DNA of 64,000 bases from Caenorhabditis elegans (taxonomy: Eukaryota > Nematoda > Chromadorea > Rhabditida > Rhabditidae): assembly GCF_000002985.6 (NCBI RefSeq), contig NC_003283.11, positions 7,812,001 through 7,876,000 of the forward strand. Reading direction: 5' to 3'. Each line of letters starts with the position of its first letter. Position 1 is the first letter of the stretch. The notes under the pieces are model-generated. The model searched no databases and had not been told where the DNA came from. It saw only the letters and a program-made list of their open reading frames with translations. A program made the position numbers and the translations under genes. Of the stretch, positions 37,984 through 48,785 are shown one piece after another.

Positions 37984-39029
37984 ATGAGCCTGTTCAGCAA
38001 ATTTTTCGGAGGCATGATGCAAGAAGCTCCGATTACTCCACAAGAATCTATTCAAAAACTTCGGGAAACAGAAGATATTCTTGAGAAGAAACAAGAATTC
38101 TTGGAGAAAAAAATTGACGACGTAAGTTGGAAGATCAGTTTTGGTCGAATTAATCACATTAAAAAGTGCTGAAATCGAAATTTTTAAACTCTCGAGTCTC
38201 AAGTGACTGTGACGTAATTAAAACATTGCTCAGCATTTACATTGTTTACTGACGTCTTTTCGAAGTTTAGTCGAGCAAATCCAAAAAAGAGCAATAAAAA
38301 TTTCTGCTACGATACGTTTGGGAAATTGGAATCATAGTTTTTTAAACTCCATTTTTCAAAAAATACATTATTAGAAAATCAGTAAGTTTCGGAAATTATT
38401 TGAGAAACGTTTCAGGAAAGCAAAATGCCGTGAAGTATGGAACAAAAAACAAGCGGATGGCTCTCCAGTGTTTGAGTAGGAAGAAAGCTTTCGAGAAGCA
38501 GTTGATCCATATTGACGGAGTTTTGGCTACTCTCGAACATCAGGTTGGTATATAAAAATATTAGAGAAATAAATTGAATAACACGGTTTTTCTTCCAGAG
38601 AGAAACCCTCGAAAATGCTTCAACGAATGCTGAAGTTCTCACGGTTATGAAACTTGCTAGCGATGCGTTGAAAGCGGTTCATAATAACATGGATAGCGAC
38701 CAAGTTCGTGATATGATGGATAACATAGATGAACAACGAGAAGTGGCGAAGGAAATCGCGGATGCTATTTCAAACCCTGGCTTTAACAACGCAATTGACG
38801 AGGCCGATTTGCTGCGCGAGTTGGTGGATCTTGAACAGGTTCGTCTATACCACCAACATCGTGTAATTATTAGAAAATATACCAGGAAGCACTTGACAAA
38901 GATTTGCTTGATGCGAGAGCTCCCCCAGTCACGCTTCCGGATACTCCCAATATTGCACTTCCAGCCTCCAGACCGAGAGCTAAAGAAGCTGACAAGGATC
39001 TAGAAGACCTCGAAAGTTGGGCAAACTAA
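37984..39029 (+). CDS. vps-32.2: ESCRT-III subunit VPS32/SNF7/CHMP4 paralog
   Basis: Coding blocks 37984-38121, 38416-38543, 38599-38838 and 38886-39029. The protein opens MSLFSKFFGGMMQEAPITPQ, has the long basic alpha1/alpha2 hairpin (RKKAFEKQLIHIDGVLATLE), the acidic alpha4 region and the C-terminal LESWAN box that binds ALIX in CHMP4. SNF7 polymerises into the membrane-constricting filament for multivesicular bodies and abscission. Oddity: with the obvious donor (38122) and acceptor (38415) the two first exons are out of phase by one base. A correct frame needs either a 7-nt micro-exon (38376-38382 area, flanked by TTATTAG and GTAAGTTT) or a donor four bases further on. Length would be 217-218 residues. 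The symbol is from memory of C. elegans naming. Confidence 0.85.
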
Positions 39030-40564
39030 CTTCTCTAAGTCACTTTCATATTTAATTTTCGGCTATTTTTGTTTCATTTGCATCCCCTTCATCAATCCTA
39101 CCATTCTCCGGAGATTCTCCTAAATCAACTTTCTAATTACGACAAATTCAAATAGTTGAATGATTTCTGTTTAGCCATTTCATTCGAAACAAATTTCCCC
39201 AAGGCTACGATCAACACTCATCAAAATTGTAACATATTATCGAGCTTTTTGGAAATTTGTCATTTTATACATCTTGGTCCCTTTCTCCAAAATCTTCCAA
39301 GCATGCATTAAAGTTCCAACTTTTATTAAAAATTCATTCTGGCAAACATGTTATTTGTACCGGTTGAAAACGAAAACCAAGCGAGAAATAGTTACATCTC
39401 AGATCTCCCTAACGATGGCTCAACCCCTTTGACGCTCATTTACTAATGTTTATACTTTTGCTCATTTACTAATGAATGGCTCATTTACTAACTTGCTGAG
39501 ATTTTTTAATTTACTACTGCTAATTGTAAGATATATATCATTTATCATTTACTATATATAAAGCGCTTATTCCGTTTGTCCATAGTTTGTAGTCTATGTA
39601 GTCTTTGTAGTCTGTGACGTTTTGGCTTCTGGAAGGATAGTGAGTTGGGCTTAGTGTAGGGATATAGGGGGTACTGTAGTGGTACAATAGTGGTACGGTA
39701 GGAGTACTGTATGATTACGGTAGTTTCAGAAAAATTAGTTTTCAGCTCCAGAAGTCGGGGGCCGCGCCGGAGGTGCGGTCCACGGCTGGTTTTACATAAG
39801 GTAGTTCCAAAAAATGTCCTACTTCCAATTACTCATAACTCAGTTAGCGCGCTATAGCTATAGCGTTTGAGTTTAAAAAAATTGTGGCCAACTGAAATGC
39901 TGTTTGTCAGAGATGCGAGCTCTAAAAGATGATCGAAATATTCTATTTCTGCGGATCTAGAATATTTCGATCATCTTTTGGAGCTGACATCTCCGCAATC
40001 GCTAAAGATAACTAAAAGGTACCAATTAACAAAATGTGTTTTACAATATTGCCAACAACATTTTAGGTTTCTTTCGCTGATTGTTTCCTTTTGGTTTTGG
40101 TGATGGTCCCGGAGTGGTTTTTTTCGCTGGTTCTACTATTTTTTGGATCGGCAGGCTCTGAACAATTGGTTGTACAATCTTCTTCAACTTCATCAAATTA
40201 TCCAGAGTTATGTTGTCGCTTCTGCTGTCCAACATATTCATGCATTTGACGGAACTCTTCAACTTTCTGCATTGTCACTGGATTCTTCTTTTTCGATTTT
40301 ATTTTATGAAAACTTTACTATCATAAACAATAGTATTTATCATGTTACAAATCAGTTTGGAATGATCTCCTTCATTCAAAATTCTTAATGATCAGTCGAT
40401 TCACTCTTAGAGCCACGAAAAATGTGGGACAATTGTTTGAGAAGTGAAAAATAGTTATTAATGTTGCAATTAGTTGTACATATAAGTAATACATGAAAAT
40501 ACATCTTAAAAATACAGTTACTACTAGGTATTATTGCTTAAAATTGTGTTCCAATCTGCCAGTA
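39030..40564. other. Intergenic DNA with repeats
   Basis: Holds the 3' UTR of vps-32.2, four near-copies of CTCATTTACTAA at 39435-39495, TAGTCT(A/T)TGTAGTC repeats near 39590-39615, a CTGTAGTGGTAC-rich stretch to about 39790, and a strong hairpin at 39910-39993. A minus-strand open frame at 40041-40262 (PSPKPKGNNQRKKPK near its end) might be coding but has no ATG-led structure that I trust. Confidence 0.45.
39910..39993. repeat. Long near-perfect hairpin
   Basis: Left arm 39910-39945 and right arm 39958-39993 are inverted copies (TAAAAGATGATCGAAATATT / AATATTTCGATCATCTTTTG) with a 12-nt loop. Stem about 36 bp with few mismatches. The flanks are not symmetrical. Confidence 0.8.
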
Positions 40565-41796
40565 CTATGAGCGTAATTCGTTGATCCAATCTTCGAATAG
40601 CCGTGAGCACAGGCTTCGCCGGCACTGCACACAAACTTCACGATTGCACGATTTGCAGAGGTAGAGGACGAACGACTTTCCTGTAATTGGCGAAATATTG
40701 TTTTAAGATAAAGTTAGTAGGAACGATCGTACTGTTTTTAGAACGAGACTGTCTAGCTGGTGGCCGCATCGAGCATTGATGGCATCCAAGACCTTGAACT
40801 TCTTCGCTGAATGATATACGATGCTTGAATATGGATCCACTGAAAATTGAGGTTATAGTAGATTATTGGGAGCTATTATGATTTCACCCATGAAGAACTG
40901 CGTCAGTAACTCGTTTCAGATTCTCGCTATCCTTTTCACCGCTTTTTCGTTGTAATTCTATGAGAAAACGGTAGAATTTGGTGACATTTGTCGAGTTAAA
41001 CAATTCCACGAGGCAGACAAACATCTGAAATTTGCGTTTTTTCCACAAATGCATAAACTTTCAATAAAACAAACCGCTTCTAGGGCAACATCAGCTAAAC
41101 TGTGATCATGCTCGTATTCGGCGTTTAGCGAGAAGCATAAATGGTAGAATAAATGAAAGATATCGGTAGGTTCGCGGGAATCCGGATTGTAGTCTTTGAG
41201 ATAATCAACGCAATTTTGTTTCAGATTCGTCATCAGGTATTTGTCGCATAGCCTGAGAACTGTGCACACGTTTTGTTCTGAAAATAAATTTGGCATTCAT
41301 TGAAACTACATCGATCATGAACTACCATCAATAACATCCGGATATAAACCAAGAGAATTGGGAGAAATGACAGTGATCAACTTGAGAATATCTTCCGGTG
41401 ACTCATCAAGGATATTCAGCTGCTTTATGGCGCCTTCAAGGAAAAACTTGTTCTCCATCAAGATGCGGAAATAATCCGAATTTCTTGCAAAGATTGCTGG
41501 ATCCACAAAGTACTTTTGATTACCAACAATAATAGGCCAGTTTCGAAGCTTGCTTGTCGACTCAAAATCGACCTGAAAGAAAAATCGAAAAATTCCAATT
41601 TAAAAAACGTTTGTTTACGTAATCGGATCCTTCTAGGAAGGTTTCATGACTTGTTGTCGGCTGCATTAGAATGACGTTTACGGGGAAATCATTATTTATT
41701 CCGAAACGTGCTTGGGCTTGTTCTGTTTGCTGAAATTTTGAAAGGTTCTCCGAATATTAAGCGAAAAAAACTTACATTAATAATATAAGGTCTCAT
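40565..41796 (-). CDS. BTB/POZ protein with C-terminal Cys cluster
   Basis: Seven exons (5'->3': 41776-41796, 41619-41729, 41326-41572, 41075-41277, 40888-41024, 40733-40839, 40565-40680) give 313 residues. Middle: a BTB fold with GNQKYFVDPAIFARNSDYFR and ILMENKFFLEG, then helices VCTVLRLCDKYLMTNLKQNC and a BACK-like continuation. The C-terminus, CHQCSMRPPAR followed by YLCKSCNREVCVQCRRSLCS, looks like a zinc-binding knuckle set (CxxC, CxxC, CxxC spacing). The N-terminal 40 residues are unremarkable. BTB proteins of this layout usually dimerise and may serve as CUL-3 adaptors; that is inference. The last two exons stay open in a second frame too, but the exon-5 donor fits only the frame given. 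Confidence 0.82.
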
Positions 41797-42992
41797 AGCG
41801 CCGAGTAGCTAAACAATTAATATTTGATTACAAGTTTGGAAAGATCTTTCTGAGCTCGATCAGGAAGAAAAACTTCTTGAAACTTTAGAAGATGAAATGT
41901 GTGCTACCGTATAAACTTTAAAGGTGCATGAATAAATTTCTCCTTTTGGTCCTGCGACGATTAAACTTTTTAATCAATTCTCTGGGCTAGTTTTTATTCA
42001 ATAACTAGAAATGTTGTTTATTTTTGTTCCCTACTTAAATCATATGTTATTTTCTTTTTCCTTTGTGTCTTACAGGCTTTTTTAGCTGAAGAAATAGCAA
42101 TTTTCCGATAAAATTTGTTGCTCTATGTTAAAGGCGCATGCATTTATTTGAGAGACGGGTCTCGCAACGTGCTCACTCCTCGGCCCGATTTGTTCTTCGT
42201 TTGCGCGGTTTTCAGGCCTTTAAAAGATAGTTCCGTCGTTTTTTTCTCAATTTCTGCTGAAATAAGGTTTAATTAAATTTATTTTCAAAATCTTGGTAAA
42301 CATTTAAACTCATATATTCAGAATTTTCATTCCTCTTTCACCCAGAAAACCGAATTTCAATATTAAGATTAAGAACACATCTAGAACATGCAAAAAACAC
42401 AATTGCTATCTCTCTACTTTCATTTTAAGGCTGATTTTTTGAAGAAAAATCATGAAATACGTCCATTATTGTTGTATCCCTTGTTTGCATCCAAAGTTGA
42501 CTCGATTGATCTCTTAAATGTGGTATTCCGTTCGAAATTCGATTGATTTTTAGAAGTTAACACATTCGGAATGATGATAATTCGTATCAAACCAAAATTG
42601 TCTTCTTTTCGCCTTTTTTGTGCAGTGTCAGCATTAAACAAAACGAGAATATTGAAAGTTACGTGGCGTTTGCATCTCTCACCACGATGACATCACGAAA
42701 TGCAGACGACAAAGACCGGTGAAAAATAGTGCGCTGAATGGTGAAAACTTGCGAAGATAACGTGTTACGGGTTGAGAGAGAAAACATTCCGCGAGACAAT
42801 GCTTTTGGTGAGAGGCGCAGATGGTTCAGAGAACACTAGAGAAAACCGCGCCTCTGTCCGCTCACAGCCAGCCCCATCAAGCCTCTTCGGGCATCGACGC
42901 ATAGACACACATCATTTTGCCCCAATTTCCTTTCATTCCGTCAAGTATTTCGCAACTAATCGTTATTGCTCATTACAATACACATTTTACAG
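41797..42992. other. Intergenic region
   Basis: Shared upstream DNA between the BTB gene (minus) and the eif-5 side (plus). Contains a GAGACGGGTCTCGCAACG fragment near 42160 of a type repeated in worm genomes, and a GC-richer block at about 42660-42910. No coding exon supported. Confidence 0.4.
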
Positions 42993-43115
42993 AAGTTCCT
43001 CTTCTTCTACTTGGTCCGACCGCATCAGATAACTGGGAGATCCAGTTGTGCATGTTCTTGTGCCCACACAAACTCGCGCCCATTTACAATTTTATGATCG
43101 ACAACCCTCAAGAAG
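42993..43115 (+). other. Exon-like segment upstream of eif-5 (first)
   Basis: Bounded by TTTTACAG and a GTAAGC donor; open in a frame reading VPLLLLGPTASDNW then LCPHKLAPIYNFMIDNPQE. It could be a 5' UTR exon, an upstream small gene, or part of an unrecognised gene. No start codon is assigned. Confidence 0.3.
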
Positions 43116-43750
43116 GTAAGCATTTAAACGTGTTGGCCGTGCGTCTCAAAAAATTGTTAAAAAACCTGGCGACACGCGTTTTTCCACAATTTCATTCCCT
43201 AGGGCATTTTGTATTTGAAGTAATTCTATTACGCGTACGCAATCGGACGAATCCTGCAGGTTTGTTGGTAGTCAATTTTATCAAGTCGACTGCCTCTTAT
43301 GCTTTCTGAAAAAAGAGAATGACAGTTTTCGCTAAGTAGTACTAAAGCGATCTTTTATCTTTGGCAAAACCTTGATATAAGCATTATCACAGCATATCAT
43401 GCAGATTGATTTAGAGTTAAGCATGAAATGTGCAAGGCTAAAATAAATTACAAAATAAGTCCATAGTCCATTTTAGTAACAGTATACATCAGCTGATAGA
43501 ATCACATGCGTAATGACAGGTCTAAAACATTATCAAACAAAAGACATTACAAAAACAAGAAAAATACAATATAATAGAACGACTATTTGAAATGAGCGTA
43601 GTTAAATTCGGAACTTCAATAGATTATCATACGCGCTTTTAAAAAAATGTGTGTTCCCTTTTCTCCGCGTTTGCCCGCTACAAACCGGTGAGTCGGAAGG
43701 CATAATCGGGTTGAAAAAAAAGTATCAAACACTGATGGTGTCTTTTTTAG

Positions 43751-43898
43751 GGAGGTTGTCCAGAAAGAGAAAGAAACTGAAGATTTGCGAATCGATAGCG
43801 TCGTCATCTCTCGACGCCAGTGAAGTCAAGATCGGTTACAATAGTGTATGCGATTCCCAAAATCCACATATCAACCGGACTCGTGATATTTATCATTT
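43751..43898 (+). other. Exon-like segment upstream of eif-5 (second)
   Basis: Bounded by TTTTTTAG and GTAAGTAC. It joins in phase to the first segment (GRLSRKRKKLKICESIASSS, then DSQNPHINRTRDIYH) and, if spliced to the eif-5 first exon, its frame runs across the eif-5 start codon in another frame. A second open frame reads EVVQKEKETEDLRIDSVVIS. Which is used cannot be decided here. Confidence 0.3.
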
Positions 43899-43944
43899 GT
43901 AAGTACTAACAAGAGATGTGAACGTATTTACACTCAACATTAGC

Positions 43945-43953
43945 AAATTCCAG
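43945..43953 (+). promoter_or_regulatory. Acceptor before eif-5 (SL site or 5' UTR intron end)
   Basis: CAAATTCCAG ends 27 nt before the eif-5 ATG at 43981. Confidence 0.5.
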
Positions 43954-43980
43954 AAGAAGATCTAAACAAAAACTATCGAA

Positions 43981-45672
43981 ATGGCTCTCAACGTGAACCG
44001 CGCTGTCGCTGATCCATTCTACCGCTACAAGATGCCCAAGCTGTCAGCAAAAGTCGAAGGCAAAGGAAACGGAATCAAAACGGTCATTTCCAACATGTCT
44101 GAGATCGCGAAAGCTCTCGAGCGTCCGCCGATGTGTATGTTTATCGCCAGTTGGCTCGCCATTGGACACAAAAATAACCATTGTTTTTCAGACCCCACGA
44201 AGTACTTTGGCTGTGAGCTCGGGGCTCAAACGAACTTCGATGCCAAGAACGAGCGTTACATTGTCAACGGCGAGCATGATGCCAACAAGCTCCAGGATAT
44301 TTTAGATGGTTTCATTAAAAAGTTTGTGCTTTGCAAATCATGTGAAAACCCGGAAACTCAGTTGGTACGAGATCATTGAATTAATAATCTGTCTAATTTT
44401 ATTATTTCAGTTTGTCCGTAAAAATAACATCAAGAGCAAGTGCAAGGCATGTGGATGTTCGTTCGACATTGATCTCAAACATAAGCTGTCTACATTCATC
44501 ATGAAGAATCCTCCAAAGATTGATGTCGATTTTTGTAAGTATCGTTTACTAACATTTTTCGATTGAACTTATGCAAAATTCTGCCAAAAATTCTATTTGC
44601 ATTTTAAATCCTTTCAATTCGATTTTCCGTGTGCTTCCAGTGCATACAAACATGCTAATTTTTGGTTTCCAGCCAAAGCCGAACAAAAGAATGGAAAGAA
44701 GACATCGGGTGCTGACGCCGCCGCCGCCGTGGCTGCCGACATAATCCACAACAGCGACAAAGGCAGTTCGAATGATGACGACGACGACGATTGGGAACCT
44801 GAACCAGTCGAGCCGAATGGCATGCTGTCGGCGGGAATGGGCAAGCTCGTGCTGGACAAGGATCTTGAGAAGAGCGAAGAACAGCGTCTCGACATGCTTC
44901 ACACATTCTTCTTGAAAGCCAAGGAAGAAGGTAAGAATTCTGAGCATTGATAAAAAGTATTCTCGTTATTTCAGATAGAATTTCTGATGCCAAGGGACAA
45001 ACTGCTCTACGTGACGAAGCTGAGAGACTTGAGCTGAAGCAAAAAGCATCTCTCCTTCTCGCGAACGTTTTTCTTGATGAGAAAGTAATCACTGACAAAC
45101 AAATCAGCAAACACCGCAATCTTCTGCTTCGCTTCACGTTGAATGACAAGAAAGCTCAAAGATACCTGTTGGGAGGAGTTGAGCAAGTAATTCACAAACA
45201 TGAAGCGGAACTTCTGTCTAAATCAGCTCACATCATTAAGTCATTGTATGATGAAGATGTCTGCGAAGAGGATTCGCTTATTTCATGGGGAGAGAAGGTT
45301 AGTACCAAATGGAGCTTTGTTTCGAATTAAAGTTTATATTTACAGCCGTCGAGTAAGTATGTCTCCAAATCTTTTGCCAAGAAGATTATTGAGAACTCTC
45401 AACCAGTGCTCAACTGGCTGAAAGAAGCGGAAGAAGAAACCGAAGAAGAGTCCGACGATGAGATTGCGGTAAGAAATATCAGATTTGTTTTTTTTTTTTC
45501 AATGGTTGGTTTTCAGTTCGGAGGAGACGTCAAGGAGAGTGAATTCCTTCGTCAACAGAAGGAGAAGGCTGCTAGAGAAGCTCAGCAAAAATCAGCCAAG
45601 GCTACAAACGGCAATGCTGCTGCTGCATCCGGAGCAAATGATGAAGAGGACTTGGATATTGATGACATTTAA
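43981..45672 (+). CDS. eif-5: Translation initiation factor eIF5
   Basis: Exons 43981-44134, 44192-44364, 44411-44534, 44673-44930, 44975-45297, 45346-45468 and 45517-45672 give 436 residues. N-terminal eIF2-beta/eIF5 domain with [18 protein letters not shown], including the conserved Arg near position 15 of the GAP arginine finger, [16 protein letters not shown] and a C4 zinc ribbon ([19 protein letters not shown]). A low-complexity Ala/Asp linker ([14 protein letters not shown]) leads to the C-terminal W2/HEAT domain with acidic aromatic boxes ([20 protein letters not shown]) that bind eIF2-beta and eIF3c. eIF5 is the GTPase-activating protein for eIF2 in the 43S/48S complex. The start follows a probable acceptor by 27 nt. 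The next gene on the same strand begins 290 bp on. Confidence 0.97.
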
Positions 45673-45962
45673 TTGTACAGATGCTTTTTTAAAATTTACC
45701 TGGGCTACTTATGTTTTTTGTGTATTTCTTCCCATATTCGAACCAATTCAACTAATTTCGAAGAAGCCTCAGTTTTTTTTTGCTTTCTCCCCCTTTCAAT
45801 AGTAAGCATCATTTCATTTCTGTCTTCTGTCTTTTCTGTTCCTACGCTGTTTTCCCTTCACCAAATCCAATTCATTTATTCGTAAAGTCATTACTATTTG
45901 TTGTTAATCGTAAACATTTGGGAATATTCTTGTTCAATTCAGTCTTATATTACAAAAACACA

Positions 45963-47722
45963 ATGTTCAAAAAAAAAGAATCACTTCAGATGGGAACCCG
46001 TCGAATTCGGCGGTCCGATGGAGAATACACATTGTTTTTTCGGAAAGTTAGCCCATTTTCAAATCATCACCCAGCTGATTTCATTTGCGACGAAGCGATA
46101 AATTGTAAAGAGCCGAAAACCTTTTGCTGCTCGGAACAGTACTATATGTACAATAAGGCTTCACTATTGATGGATTCAAAACTGATGGCAGCGATTCTAG
46201 AAGCAACTTGTCCGAAAACAATGAAGACAATGTGTTCTAAATGGTCGTTGAAAGGATGGAAGGATTCGGTGTAAGTTTTAAATCAGTTTGATAATAAAAT
46301 ATGTTTTTCTTTTACAGATGGGATGAGAACAAAGAAGAAGTGATGAGAATAGGATGCTTGGCAAAATTCCGTGCTTCTCGCCATCTTCGTTATGCTCTTT
46401 TTCTCACAACTGGTAGCAAACTAGTCGAATGTAGTCCGTTCGATAAAATATGGGGAATCGGTTAGTTTCCAACGGATCGTCTTATTCTTCCATCGCCCAT
46501 CACAATGCAATCAGAATCTTCAAACTGGAAATGTTTTGAAATCATTGAAATCATCTTTGAGCTGATATGGTGACGGAAGAAAAGGACGTCTGAAAATGGC
46601 TGAATTATTATAGGAAAAGATATGCAAGCCGCACAATGGGCTCCATTGAGCTCTGGCAAGAATCTGCTGGGAAAGATTTTGGATGGAATCCGAGAGGAAT
46701 TGTGGGATGATTCAAATTACAAGTTAGCTCTGGAATCAGAAAATTATTATTATATAAAATTACTATTTCAGAGATGAACGAGAAGAAGTGGAGAAACGAA
46801 TGGAAACTGAAAGAGATTATCTATTCACTGCTATAGAGCACATGGACTTGATGTACAAAGAAAGAGCAACAAAAAGAGTATTGTAAGAATCAGAAAATCT
46901 GCGTAATTGTCGACAGAAATAACGTATTCCAGATTGTTCGAGGAAGAATTGTTAACTGATGATAGATCCTACATCACACCAGATATTCAGAGGCTCCTTC
47001 CCGACTGGGCTTGGCCGCCGATCCTCGTGAAAAACGAGCCTATTCAACCATCGCTGCCTGTAATAATCGATTTCCCTAGGTACTTGCCTTGATCTTTAAT
47101 TTATCAGAATTAACTTTCAAATTCCAGATCATCTCCACTTCGAGCAGCTGAAATATCACGTAGGAAGAGCACATCTCATTCGACAAGCTTGAGTAAAAGG
47201 CGGTACCTCAGGAGCAGATCGAGAAGTCTGTCCAAAAGCCCGGCTCGAAGACGCTCCAGACATCTTTCCCGAAGTGGATCCCGTACACCAGCTCAACGGC
47301 ATTCCAGAAGATCCGAAAGTACATCTCGAAGACGTTCCGGACGGCACTCTAGAAGTCGATCTAGAAGCCCACCACGAAAACGTCCGGTACGCCGATCAAG
47401 AAGCAGATCCAGGAGCAGGACACCAAACCGAAATTGGACAAGAGCACGGAGCAGAACAAGAAGTCAGGCTAAAAGTAGCAGCACTTTAACCTGGCCACTG
47501 AGCCCATCGAGAAGCAGAAGTAACAGTAATGAAAGGAATTTGAAAGAGAAGAAAGACCGGAAAAAGAAAAAATCTGAGAAGAAACGGAAGCATCATTCTA
47601 AATCCAGAAAACACCGTTCTAAAAGATCCGAATCCAGAGAAGAACGTCACAGAAGACGGAAGGAGAAGAAAAGAGAGAAAAAGAAGAAACGACGTCGGAG
47701 AAGTTCCACTACTTCAGATTAA
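45963..47722 (+). CDS. NADAR (YbiA/DUF1768) domain protein with RS-rich tail
   Basis: Exons 45963-46270, 46318-46460, 46614-46722, 46772-46882, 46933-47079 and 47128-47722 give 470 residues (or nine fewer if translation starts at the second Met, 45990, directly after CTTCAG). Residues about 20-185 are a NADAR domain: FFRKVSPFSNHHPADF, FCCSEQYYMYNKASL, WDENKEEVMRIGCLAKF, VECSPFDKIWGIG and AAQWAPLSSGKNLLGKILD. The N-glycosidase Glu (SEQYYMYNKA), Trp and Asp of the family are present. NADAR proteins remove ADP-ribose from guanine or cleave riboflavin intermediates in other organisms. The second half is an extreme Arg/Ser then Lys/Arg region (RYLRSRSRSLSKSP, KKRRRRSS), as in splicing factors, which suggests a nuclear-speckle location. 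Likely downstream partner of eif-5 in an operon. Confidence 0.88.
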
Positions 47723-48785
47723 ACTTTATTTTTGAAAACTAGTCATAACTTTAAAAGTCATAACTTTTTTAAAAGTCATAACACTGGTTTAATATCAAAT
47801 GTCTTTTCAAATATTCTCTATTTATTTATTCTTCGTAATTAAACTGAGATTAAGTACTGGGTATATCATTAATAAAATTACGATACTTTGCCGAATAAAT
47901 CAGTTATAATTACAATCTGTCTGCTGGTGAAAATTGTACATGCTATTTTCTTGTTCCTCATTCTTTTTTCATTCTCTGTAAGGTTTTGTTCGTTTTTTGG
48001 AAAATTCTGAGAGTAGCCGGAAAAAAAAAAAAAAAAAACTAAATACCTACAGTAATGCCAGAGGCATATGCTCAATAATTATCAAAAATTAGTTTTCCGC
48101 GGCGAGACCCATCCCCACAAAAGTATGACTCCCTTGAAAGTCGTAAATGACAATTTCTTGAAACAAGAACATTTGTATATTAACGAAACACAAAATTCCG
48201 AGAATGCGTATTGAGCAGCATATTTGCCGAGCAAAATATCTCGTAGCGAAAACTACATTAATTCTTAAAAACACTACTGTAGCGCTTGTGTCGATTTACG
48301 GGCTCTTTGAATTATCATTGATTTATCGATAGAATATTTAAAAAATAAATTCATTTCGAAATTAGAGCCCATAAATCGACACAAACACTACAGTAGCCAT
48401 TTAAAGAATTACTGTAGTTTTCGCTATGAGATATTTTGCGCATCAAATATGTTGCGCAATACGCATTCTCAGAATTGTGTCTTCCGTAATAATAGACAGT
48501 GGCTTCGCTAAAAACTAAGAACAAAGTAAATTAAAGTTTTTTTCTGTTCACTTCAAATTTTACACGATCTTGAAGCAAAGTTCAAAAGAGCATGAATCAA
48601 TTGGAAAGTGTTCAATGCACCCTACAGATATGATTTCGGGGCAGTGTAAACTACAGGGCACAGACATAAAAATTTAAATTGTTGAAGACTAAAATATAAA
48701 CATATGAATTCAAGGGTCATAATAAATGTATTTTTTTAAATAATATTTATTAAATGTATGCATACAATTAAATACAACATAATTA
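47723..48785. other. Intergenic region with an inverted-repeat element
   Basis: Contains the 3' UTR of the NADAR gene, a poly(A) tract at 48019-48039 and the element at 48188-48480. No gene supported. Confidence 0.5.
48188..48480. mobile_element. MITE-like palindromic element
   Basis: About 290 bp with long terminal inverted repeats: ACACAAAATTCCGAGAATGC on the left against GCATTCTCAGAATTGTGT on the right, continuing through ATATCTCGTAGCGAAAACTA / GTTTTCGCTATGAGATAT and GTGTCGATTTACGGGCTCT / AGAGCCCATAAATCGACAC. The loop is about 65 bp. The type is common in Caenorhabditis. Confidence 0.85.

Noticed and set aside
40041..40262. 73-codon minus-strand frame with a Pro/Lys-rich end
   Set aside because: Start is TTG, a stop lies shortly upstream and no acceptor fits its phase; left as possible remnant only.
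48019..48039. Poly(A) tract as a sign of a processed pseudogene
   Set aside because: No coding remnant precedes it and such A-runs are common in this AT-rich genome.
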